Assembly: GCF_006716645.1 (NCBI RefSeq)
Contig: NZ_VFPL01000001.1
Location: 2,480,001 to 2,544,000, forward strand
DNA: 64,000 nucleotides
Reading direction: 5' to 3'
Origin: Arcticibacter tournemirensis
Lineage (GTDB): Bacteria; Bacteroidota; Bacteroidia; Sphingobacteriales; Sphingobacteriaceae
Part shown: piece by piece, positions 27,690-35,283 of the stretch
Layout: each line of letters opens with the position of its first letter
Numbering within the stretch: position 1 is the stretch's first letter
Position numbers and translations under genes: made by a program
The notes under the pieces: generated by a model
The model's database searches: none
What the model was told of the DNA's origin: nothing
What the model saw: the letters and a program-made list of their open reading frames with translations, nothing else

Positions 27690-29615
27690 ATGACTACTGA
27701 TCTGAATTTTTCGCTTTTCACTGATTTTGATATACAGTTATTCAAAGCAGGAAAACACTATCATTTATATAATAAACTTGGATCTCATGTAGCCGAACAT
27801 CAGGGACAAAAGGGAGTCTACTTCGCTGTTTGGGCGCCAAACGCGCGCTTTGTCTCTGTCGTGGGGAACTTCAATCTTTGGGATCGGCAGAGCCATCCAT
27901 TGAAGGTAAGATGGGATGGATCCGGAATCTGGGAGGCGTTTCTTCCTGGAGTACAGGAGGCTGAATATTATAAGTATTTCATAGAATCGAATAATGGTTA
28001 TTCTGTGGAAAAAGGAGATCCTTATGCTTTTCATTGGGAAAATCCTCCGCATACGGCAACCATCACATGGGATATAGACTATGCATGGAATGATCAGAAA
28101 TGGTTGGCTTCCCGTGCCGGAAAAAATCCGCTAAGTAAGCCCATTTCTGTTTACGAAGTACATATCGGGTCGTGGCGAAGGGTGCATGAGGAGGAAGGCC
28201 GCTTTATGACGTACAAAGAGCTCGCCAATGAGCTACCTGCTTACTGCAGTTATATGGGTTTTACACATGTTGAGTTTATGCCTGTAATGGAGCATCCTTT
28301 TTATGGTTCATGGGGGTATCAGCTGACAGGCTATTTTGCTCCTTCAAGCCGCTACGGGACGCCCCAGGAGTTCATGTTCCTGATAGATAAGCTCCATGAA
28401 TCGGGAATAGGAGTGATACTCGACTGGGTTCCTTCTCATTTCCCTACCGATGAACACGGCCTCGGCTACTTTGATGGTACCCATCTTTATGAATATGATG
28501 ACCCCCGGAAAGGATTTCATCCGGATTGGAAAAGCAATATTTTCAATCTCACCCGCAATGAAGTACGGGCATTTTTAATATCTAATGCGCTGTACTGGCT
28601 GGATAAATACCATATTGACGCCTTAAGGGTCGACGCAGTGGCATCGATGTTGTATCTCGATTATTCCCGTAAGGAAGGTGAGTGGATCCCTAATCAATAT
28701 GGTGGAAGAGAAAACCTGGAGGCAATAAGCTTCCTTCAGGAGTTTAACCAGGCTGTTCATACGTATTATCCTGACGTGTTCACTGTGGCAGAGGAATCCA
28801 CAGCCTGGCCCGGAGTTACAAGTAGTGTGGAATCCGGCGGACTGGGTTTTGATATGAAGTGGATGATGGGATGGATGCATGATACTTTGGACTATTTTGC
28901 GAAAGAACCTATTTATCGTAAATATCATCAGGGACAACTTACGTTTAGTTTAGTGTACGCATATTCGGAAAAGTTTACGCTCCCTTTGTCGCACGATGAA
29001 GTGGTGTATGGCAAGGCATCCCTCCTTGATAAAATGCCCGGCGACAGGTGGCAAAAATTTGCGAACCTCAGGCTTCTTTTTTCCTATATGTACGGACATC
29101 CGGGAGCAAAGCTGATTTTTATGGGCGGTGAGTTCGCACAGCAGCATGAGTGGCAGCATGACTATAGCCTGGACTGGCACGAGAACAACGACCCGCTAAA
29201 TAACGGTGTCCAGAAACTGTTAAGAGACTTGAATAGCCTTTATAAAGAAGAACCTGGGCTCTACGAACGCAATTTCGATCCGGGAGGGTTTGAATGGATT
29301 GATATTAGTGATGCATCAAATAGCGTGATCAGCTGGATAAGAAAGGGAAACAACAGGAAGGATGATCTTATTTTTATTGCGAGCCTCGTTCCTGTAGTAT
29401 ATGAGAATTACCGCATAGGTGTTCCTGAAATTGGTTTTTATAAAGAGATATTCAATTCAGATAATCTCAAATATGGAGGGAGCGATGTATTGAATGACCC
29501 GGAGATAGAAGCATTCCCTATTCCAATGCACGGAAGAACACATTCCGTTCCGCTGATACTTCCCCCTTTAGGGCTCATCGTTCTTAAATATGTGCGCAGT
29601 AATCCTATAATATGA
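27690..29615 (+). CDS. glgB: 1,4-alpha-glucan branching enzyme
   Basis: GlgB (641 residues) makes alpha-1,6 branches. A CBM48 domain is at about residues 25-125 (GVYFAVWAPNARFVSVVGNFN) followed by a GH13 barrel with nucleophile D315 (LRVDAVASMLYLDY) and acid/base E368 (TVAEESTAWPGV), plus LPLSHDEVVYGKASL. It is the last gene of the GlgE operon, so here it branches the glucan made by GlgE. No glgA or glgC is visible nearby. Confidence 0.97.
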   Translation: MTTDLNFSLFTDFDIQLFKAGKHYHLYNKLGSHVAEHQGQKGVYFAVWAPNARFVSVVGNFNLWDRQSHPLKVRWDGSGIWEAFLPGVQEAEYYKYFIESNNGYSVEKGDPYAFHWENPPHTATITWDIDYAWNDQKWLASRAGKNPLSKPISVYEVHIGSWRRVHEEEGRFMTYKELANELPAYCSYMGFTHVEFMPVMEHPFYGSWGYQLTGYFAPSSRYGTPQEFMFLIDKLHESGIGVILDWVPSHFPTDEHGLGYFDGTHLYEYDDPRKGFHPDWKSNIFNLTRNEVRAFLISNALYWLDKYHIDALRVDAVASMLYLDYSRKEGEWIPNQYGGRENLEAISFLQEFNQAVHTYYPDVFTVAEESTAWPGVTSSVESGGLGFDMKWMMGWMHDTLDYFAKEPIYRKYHQGQLTFSLVYAYSEKFTLPLSHDEVVYGKASLLDKMPGDRWQKFANLRLLFSYMYGHPGAKLIFMGGEFAQQHEWQHDYSLDWHENNDPLNNGVQKLLRDLNSLYKEEPGLYERNFDPGGFEWIDISDASNSVISWIRKGNNRKDDLIFIASLVPVVYENYRIGVPEIGFYKEIFNSDNLKYGGSDVLNDPEIEAFPIPMHGRTHSVPLILPPLGLIVLKYVRSNPII

Positions 29616-29623
29616 TTTAAGAA

Positions 29624-29654
29624 ATATCGTCTTGTGCAGAGTGCAGGACGATAT
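29624..29654 (+). terminator. Hairpin after the GlgE operon, possible terminator
   Basis: An 8-bp perfect stem (ATATCGTC and GACGATAT) with a 15-base loop that itself contains TGCA twice lies 9 bases after the glgB stop. The T tract after it is poor (GTTCTATTC), so termination is plausible but not certain. Confidence 0.45.
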
Positions 29655-29676
29655 GTTCTATTCAGGAGATCCTTGT

Positions 29677-30054
29677 TTAAAATATGGTAATTGTATATTT
29701 TACCGCCTCTAGTTGATCCTCCTCGCGTCCTTCCATAAAAAGTACAACCTTGTATTCGGTAAGGTTATCATTAAACCCCAGGAACATTCGTCTTAAGCAA
29801 CGTTGAATGATAGGAGCCAGGTGCATATAAAGGTTTTCGCAATACAATGGAAATTTGTTCCGGATCACTTTTTCGTAAAAATCATTCCGGTTGAAATCAG
29901 ACATATTTACTGTGAGGATTCCGGCGTTGTAAAAGCCGTTGATAAATTCGTTTCTAACATCAGCAGACAATCTTTCCAGCCATTCTTCTGAAAGCTCTTC
30001 GAAGATTGTATTATTAAGATTATTACTGATCAGTTGCCGGTAAAGATTTAGCAT
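29677..30054 (-). CDS. Hypothetical protein, 125 residues
   Basis: A 125-residue soluble, mostly helical protein without signal peptide or membrane segment. It is rich in charged residues (NLNNTIFEELSEEWLERL at the N terminus) with a beta-like end (YKVVLFMEGREEDQLEAV). No family was recognised. It is convergent with the GlgE operon and separated from it by a hairpin. The gene downstream on the other side (TspO-like) is 190 bases away. Reading frame length and composition suggest a true gene. Confidence 0.6.
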   Translation of the reverse strand: MLNLYRQLISNNLNNTIFEELSEEWLERLSADVRNEFINGFYNAGILTVNMSDFNRNDFYEKVIRNKFPLYCENLYMHLAPIIQRCLRRMFLGFNDNLTEYKVVLFMEGREEDQLEAVKYTITIF

Positions 30055-30243
30055 AACGTTAACATCGTTTTCAGCTCAGTGTGTAACTATATCATTTTCA
30101 ATTAAGGCTTTATTCAAATGTTTCATCAAATCCCCTTTTCGAATAAATGCTGCATAGTAGAAGAACCTAAAAATGGTAATAAAGTTTTAAAAAACCACTT
30201 CTATTAGAAAATAATGATGATCCCTGTCTCAATGTATAATAGA

Positions 30244-31005
30244 TTATTGTTCACGTTGCCGTTTTAAATTTCTTAGTTGTAAAACCGCAATAATGACCAT
30301 TATGATGGAAACGATTGAAATTGCCAGTGCTCCATACGCAATGTCTGTATGATCGTTTTTCCGGGCAGATGCGATGGCGATAGTGGCCCAGGCGATAACA
30401 GCCGGATATACAGCATTTTTAAAGCGAAAGCTTACGATGATCGCCGCCAAACCCGCAATTGCCAGCATTATAAAAGCAAGCATAGGATTTCCTTTTCCTT
30501 GTTGTTCGGCAACGAACACCGAAAGATTGGCCAGAAAGGCAACGGAAAGCCATCCAAAGAATAAGCTGAACGGAAACTGGAGCCACCAGCTATGTTTCGA
30601 CTGCCGCGCAGCCTTTCCAGTGACTATGAACATTTCAATACTCAGGAAAAGCAAAGCCAATATTATAACTACGCTCAATAACAGCATTTCATTCGTGTAT
30701 ACCCAAATCCACAGTCCTGCCAGCAGGTTTGATAGTAATAGTGGAAGGCTTACCTGGTTATATAATTTTTTTGGGAGCCGCGATCTTTGCAGCTGAATGA
30801 TGCAATAGAAAATAAAGGATATATAAATAAGTCCCCATATGGAAAAGGCGTATCCGCTCGGAGTAAATAAACTGGGGTAGCGGGCTGATACCTCTCCCAT
30901 GCTGGCCTGACTGAAGATCTTTACGTAAGAGTAGTTAAATAAAACGTTTAAAATGACTGCGAAAAGCGTTGCCCATCGCAAAATGGCTGAGTTTAATGTG
31001 TCCAT
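30244..31005 (-). CDS. TspO-like tryptophan-rich membrane protein
   Basis: The ATG at 31005 (MDTLNSAILRW) gives 253 residues; an in-frame ATG at 31068 would add 21 polar residues that do not look like part of the protein. At least seven hydrophobic segments are visible, with FTPSGYAFSIWGLIYISFIF, which is the TspO/MBR-type signature region, and further tryptophans. Bacteria have both short TspO and longer tryptophan-rich relatives like this one; they are linked to tetrapyrrole or stress responses, but function here is uncertain. The gene is divergent from the metallophosphoesterase. Confidence 0.7.
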   Translation of the reverse strand: MDTLNSAILRWATLFAVILNVLFNYSYVKIFSQASMGEVSARYPSLFTPSGYAFSIWGLIYISFIFYCIIQLQRSRLPKKLYNQVSLPLLLSNLLAGLWIWVYTNEMLLLSVVIILALLFLSIEMFIVTGKAARQSKHSWWLQFPFSLFFGWLSVAFLANLSVFVAEQQGKGNPMLAFIMLAIAGLAAIIVSFRFKNAVYPAVIAWATIAIASARKNDHTDIAYGALAISIVSIIMVIIAVLQLRNLKRQREQ

Positions 31006-31095
31006 TGCATCGGAATGACTTAACAAATGTATGATAAAATTAGATGTGTTCCTGAGTTTTGTCAACAATCTTTACATATATTGCGTTTATACAAT

Positions 31096-32160
31096 ATGCC
31101 CTCTCTTAATCTTGATTCTGCCCCTTTTGAGATATTCCTGATTGGCGATACCGGCGATATTTCTCCGGTACGTCCGGATCCGGTACTGCAGACCCTATGT
31201 GCGCATTTGGATCCATCGCAACCTTCTGCGGTTGTATTCCTTGGCGATAATATTTATCCCCGGGGACTCCCTCCGAAGGGAAATATACTGCGTAAGAATG
31301 CTGAAAATACGCTTATAAGACATCATGAAGCGCTCAAAGATTATCAGGGCAAAGTGATATTTATTGCAGGGAATCACGACTGGAACAAAGGAAGAAAAGA
31401 TGGCTATGAGTATATTTTAAGGCAAGAGAAGTATATACAGGAATTATTCGGAGGCAAGAATGTATTTCTTCCGTCTAATGGCTGTCCCGGGCCGGCAAAA
31501 GTCAATATAGGCGACAATATAACTATTGTAGCCATAGATACACAGTGGTGGTTACAGAAGGGGCTGCGGCCGATAGGGGCACAGTATGGTTGTCGTGTTA
31601 ACTCTGAAGACGATTTTTTTGAACAGCTTGAGAAAATTCTTGAAGAGAATAAACACAAGCATCTGCTTGTTCTGGGGCACCATCCGGTTTACAGCTATGC
31701 CATTCATGGAGGTCGCTTTAAGCTGAAGCATCATATCTTTCCCCTCACACTATACGACAAGGACGCCTGGATCCCCTTACCTGGCATTGGTTCGCTTCTG
31801 CCATTATACCGGAAATTTCTCGGAGCCCGCGAAGATATGTCGCACCCCCGGTATAGAAGGCTGCGGTCCAGGCTGAAGGAAATCTTAGGCCGGTACCCAA
31901 ACCTCATCTACGCGGCAGGCCATGAGCATAACCTTCAGTATATTTGTAAAAACAAGAACCATTTTATCGTAAGCGGATCTGGCTCTAAAGTAAAATACGT
32001 GGTTCAATCGGGTAAGTATCTTCGTTTTGGTATAAAATGCAAGGGCTTTTTTAAGCTTCGCTTTGAGGCTGATGGTTCCGTATATCTTTCAGCATGGTCG
32101 GTAGATACTACAAAAGTTCTTGCTAAGGGGAAAGTGATCTACGAGGAACAGATCATCTGA
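31096..32160 (+). CDS. Calcineurin-like metallophosphoesterase
   Basis: The ATG at 31096 gives 354 residues. An in-frame ATG at 31027 would overlap the promoter region of the divergent gene and is less likely. The five metallophosphoesterase blocks appear in order: LIGDTGD, FLGDNIY, GNHDWNKG, VLGHHPVYSYA and AAGHEHNLQ. It thus binds two metal ions and cleaves phosphoesters. There is no signal peptide, so it should be cytoplasmic. A similarity to acid phosphatase/5'-nucleotidase-type members is likely. Substrate unknown. Confidence 0.9.
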   Translation: MPSLNLDSAPFEIFLIGDTGDISPVRPDPVLQTLCAHLDPSQPSAVVFLGDNIYPRGLPPKGNILRKNAENTLIRHHEALKDYQGKVIFIAGNHDWNKGRKDGYEYILRQEKYIQELFGGKNVFLPSNGCPGPAKVNIGDNITIVAIDTQWWLQKGLRPIGAQYGCRVNSEDDFFEQLEKILEENKHKHLLVLGHHPVYSYAIHGGRFKLKHHIFPLTLYDKDAWIPLPGIGSLLPLYRKFLGAREDMSHPRYRRLRSRLKEILGRYPNLIYAAGHEHNLQYICKNKNHFIVSGSGSKVKYVVQSGKYLRFGIKCKGFFKLRFEADGSVYLSAWSVDTTKVLAKGKVIYEEQII

Positions 32161-32242
32161 ACTTGCTTGCATGTAAAATACACTTGGCTGCCACCTGGAT
32201 AAACTTATATATTTGCCCTATAACCCAATATATAAATAAGAC

Positions 32243-32533
32243 ATGACACAATATTTAGTTACAGGAACAGATTACACGGATGAGAATGCGCTCGAAAGGC
32301 GAATGGCTGTGAGAGAAAAACATCTGGAAGGCGCCCGCGCGTTAAAAGCGAATAATAATTTTATAGTTGCAGGCGCTGTACTCAATGAGGAGGGGAAGAT
32401 GACTGGTTCGACTATGGTAGTGCAGTTTGAAACTAAAGACGATTTGAATGCCTGGCTTGAAAACGAACCCTACATTAAAGAGAAGGTCTGGGAAACGGTC
32501 GACGTGAAACCATTCCGCGTTGCGAATGTATAG
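32243..32533 (+). CDS. YciI family protein
   Basis: A 96-residue ferredoxin-like protein of the YciI family, seen from YLVTGTDYTDENALERRMAV, HLEGARALKANNNFIVAGAV and the acidic C-terminal block AWLENEPYIKEKVWETVDV. Family members carry a conserved His-Asp pair; H and D are present in the first half (REKHLEG, YTDEN). It sits 6 bases before the potassium channel gene and is probably co-transcribed. Function of the family is mostly unknown. Confidence 0.9.
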   Translation: MTQYLVTGTDYTDENALERRMAVREKHLEGARALKANNNFIVAGAVLNEEGKMTGSTMVVQFETKDDLNAWLENEPYIKEKVWETVDVKPFRVANV

Positions 32534-32539
32534 TTATTG

Positions 32540-33346
32540 ATGCAACGCCGCAGGAGCAACCTTAGAAATAAGATTTATATTATCGTTTTTCGTTCTGATA
32601 CCAGGGCCGGAAGATTCTTTGATATTGTTCTTCTGTGGCTTATTATCCTGAGCATTCTCCTGGTTTTTATGGAGAGTGTGGAAGGTTTCAGGCGGCTTTA
32701 TCAACCGCAGATCAGGTTGCTGGAGTGGGTCTTTACTTTCACCTTTACTATAGAATATATCCTGAGGATATACAGCACAAGGAATACCAGGCGCTATGTC
32801 TTTAGCTTTTACGGAATGGTGGATCTGCTTGCCCTGCTCCCGGGTTACTTTGCTTTGCTTCTCCAGGGCGGCCAATACTTCATTGTTTTGCGTGCTATAC
32901 GTTTGCTGCGGGTTTTTAGAATACTTAAGCTAACGCGTTATCTGTATGAAGGAAACATCCTCGGCAAAGCCGTGAAGGCGAGTCTTTATAAAATCACAGT
33001 TTTTCTTTCAGCAGTTATAACCCTTGTGACTATAGTGGGTACTTTAATGTATGTCATTGAAGGAGAGCAGCACGGATTTAACAGCATTCCCGAAAGTATT
33101 TACTGGGCTATTGTTACCGTTACTACTGTCGGTTATGGAGATGTATCGCCAGCTACTCCCCTTGGGCGTTTAGTCGCGAGTATGCTTATGATCATAGGCT
33201 ACGGAATTATTGCAGTGCCAACGGGCATTGTTTCAGTGGAGATGGCACGCGCTACCAATGATGCCCAGGAACCCTGTCCCCAATGTAAAGCACCCGTAGA
33301 GAAAGGCAAGGCAAACTACTGCAGCAACTGCGGAAGCAAACTGTGA
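32540..33346 (+). CDS. Voltage-gated potassium channel with C-terminal zinc ribbon
   Basis: A 268-residue channel with six membrane segments. S4 is rich in arginine and lysine (VLRAIRLLRVFRILKLTRYL), and the selectivity filter TVGYGD is at residues 196-201. After S6 the protein ends in a short zinc ribbon with two CxxC pairs (CPQCKAP and YCSNCGSK), an unusual cap in place of an RCK domain. The preferred start is the ATG at 32540, 6 bases after the yciI-like stop. The channel probably equilibrates potassium across the inner membrane; together with Kdp and KUP in this window it adds to potassium handling. Confidence 0.92.
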   Translation: MQRRRSNLRNKIYIIVFRSDTRAGRFFDIVLLWLIILSILLVFMESVEGFRRLYQPQIRLLEWVFTFTFTIEYILRIYSTRNTRRYVFSFYGMVDLLALLPGYFALLLQGGQYFIVLRAIRLLRVFRILKLTRYLYEGNILGKAVKASLYKITVFLSAVITLVTIVGTLMYVIEGEQHGFNSIPESIYWAIVTVTTVGYGDVSPATPLGRLVASMLMIIGYGIIAVPTGIVSVEMARATNDAQEPCPQCKAPVEKGKANYCSNCGSKL

Positions 33347-33350
33347 GGGA

Positions 33351-33408
33351 GTTATGAGTTATGAATTACTGTTTATAAACTCATAATTCATAACTCATAA
33401 TTCAATAA
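33351..33408. repeat. Heptad word array with 13-bp inverted repeat
   Basis: Between the convergent channel and ettA genes. Units of seven bases recur: GTTATGA twice at 33351-33364, and TCATAAT, TCATAAC and TCATAAT at 33381-33401. The two sets are complementary and form a perfect 13-bp stem (33356-33368 with 33384-33396). It may act as a two-way terminator. Confidence 0.7.
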
Positions 33409-33412
33409 CAAC

Positions 33413-35095
33413 TTACGCTCCCAGCTTCTTATACTTGATCCTTTTAGGTGCGTTATCTCCGAGGCGTTTCTTTTTGTTCTCTTCGTATTCAGAGTAGTTT
33501 CCTTCAAAGAAATAAACCTGCGATTCGCCCTCAAAGGCCAGGATATGCGTACAGATGCGGTCGAGGAACCAGCGGTCGTGAGAAATGATTACAGCGCATC
33601 CCGCAAAGTTTTCCAGTCCTTCTTCGAGGGCCCTCAGGGTGTTTACGTCAATATCATTGGTTGGCTCATCCAGAAGAAGCACATTTGAGTCTTTTTTTAG
33701 CGTAATGGCCAGATGAACACGATTACGCTCCCCTCCGGAAAGAACAGAAACTTTCTTTTGCTGATCACCGCCATTGAAATTGAACTTTGAAACATAAGCC
33801 CGGGAATTAACCGGCCGGTTGCCTAAAAGGATCGTCTCTTGTCCGTCGGTAATATTCTCCCATACCGATTTATCCGGGTTCAGGTCGTTGTGCAGTTGGT
33901 CGACATATCCGAGAGCGACCGTTTCACCGACCCTGAAAGTTCCCGAATCAGGAGTTTCCTGACCCGTGATCAGGCGGAATAAGGTGGTTTTACCAGCACC
34001 GTTAGGGCCGATAATACCCACGATTCCGGCAGGCGGCAGTGAGAAGCTGAGATTCTCGAAGAGGATCTTGTCGCCGTATGCTTTCTTTACATTTTGAGCT
34101 TCTATTACAACGTTCCCAAGACGAGGACCGGGTGGAATGAAAAGCTCCAGTTTCTCTTCACGCTCTTTTCCTTCTTCAGACGCCATCTTCTCATAATTTG
34201 CCAAACGTGCTTTCGATTTTGCATGTCTTGCTTTAGGAGCCATTCGCACCCATTCAAGCTCTCTTTCAAGCGTTTTCTGGCGTTTACTTTCCGATTTCTC
34301 CTCCTGCGCCAGGCGTTTTGATTTTTGATCCAGCCATGAAGAATAATTCCCCTTCCATGGAATTCCCTCCCCACGGTCCAGTTCAAGGATCCAGCCCGCT
34401 ACATTGTCGAGGAAATAACGGTCGTGCGTAACCGCTATTACCGTTCCTTTATATTGTTTAAGATGCTGTTCGAGCCAGTCAATTGATTCAGCGTCGAGGT
34501 GGTTCGTTGGTTCGTCCAGTAGCAGTACATCCGGTTCCTGTAATAAAAGCCGACATAAAGCCACTCTCCTTCGTTCACCCCCTGACAAAGTGGCAATCTT
34601 CTCGTCTGGATCCGGCGTCCTCAGTGCGTCCATTGCTCTTTCCAGCTTCGTGTCCAGTTCCCATGCTTGTGTAGCATCGATTTTATCTTGTAGTTCACCC
34701 TGCCTGGCCAGCAGTTTATCCATTGCATCCGCATCTTCATAAACCTCGGGTAAACCAAACTTTTCATTGATCTCTTCGTACTCTTTGAGTATTGCAGTGA
34801 TCTCTGCTACCCCTTCTTCTACTACCTCCCGTACCGTTTTATGAGGATCCAGCTCGGGTTCCTGCGCTAAATAACCTACGGTAAAGCCGGGTGAAAAAAC
34901 TACCTCTCCCTGAAAGGATTTATCGAGCCCGGCGATAATTTTCAATAAAGAAGACTTACCAGAGCCATTCAAGCCGATAACTCCAATTTTTGCTCCATAG
35001 AAAAAGGATAAATAGATATTCTTGAGAACCTGTTTTTGAGGCGGGTAAATCTTATTTACGCCGGCCATTGAAAAGATTATTTTTTCGTCTGCCAT
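33413..35095 (-). CDS. ettA: Energy-dependent translational throttle protein EttA (ABC-F)
   Basis: A 560-residue ABC-F protein with two ATP-binding cassettes and no membrane segments. Walker A motifs are GLNGSGKSS and GPNGAGKTT; signature motifs are LSGGERRRVALCRL and LSGGERNRVHLAI; the linker between them holds a long charged helix (about residues 240-315). Length and the overall pattern fit EttA, which binds the ribosomal E site and restrains translation at low energy. It is a single gene, divergent from clpC. Confidence 0.93.
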   Translation of the reverse strand: MADEKIIFSMAGVNKIYPPQKQVLKNIYLSFFYGAKIGVIGLNGSGKSSLLKIIAGLDKSFQGEVVFSPGFTVGYLAQEPELDPHKTVREVVEEGVAEITAILKEYEEINEKFGLPEVYEDADAMDKLLARQGELQDKIDATQAWELDTKLERAMDALRTPDPDEKIATLSGGERRRVALCRLLLQEPDVLLLDEPTNHLDAESIDWLEQHLKQYKGTVIAVTHDRYFLDNVAGWILELDRGEGIPWKGNYSSWLDQKSKRLAQEEKSESKRQKTLERELEWVRMAPKARHAKSKARLANYEKMASEEGKEREEKLELFIPPGPRLGNVVIEAQNVKKAYGDKILFENLSFSLPPAGIVGIIGPNGAGKTTLFRLITGQETPDSGTFRVGETVALGYVDQLHNDLNPDKSVWENITDGQETILLGNRPVNSRAYVSKFNFNGGDQQKKVSVLSGGERNRVHLAITLKKDSNVLLLDEPTNDIDVNTLRALEEGLENFAGCAVIISHDRWFLDRICTHILAFEGESQVYFFEGNYSEYEENKKKRLGDNAPKRIKYKKLGA

Positions 35096-35283
35096 TATTG
35101 CTTAAAAGTCGGTCAAATATCGCGAATTTGTATGTTTTGATCTAATTTTTATTATCTTAGAGCATCAGGCAACGTTTTTCTCAAGAATGGCGTAATTGTT
35201 GATAAAATTATTACACAGATGCCCGTTGGATTTAACAAACAAATTAATACATTAGGGCGTTTTCAACGTAGAAAGGTTTATAA

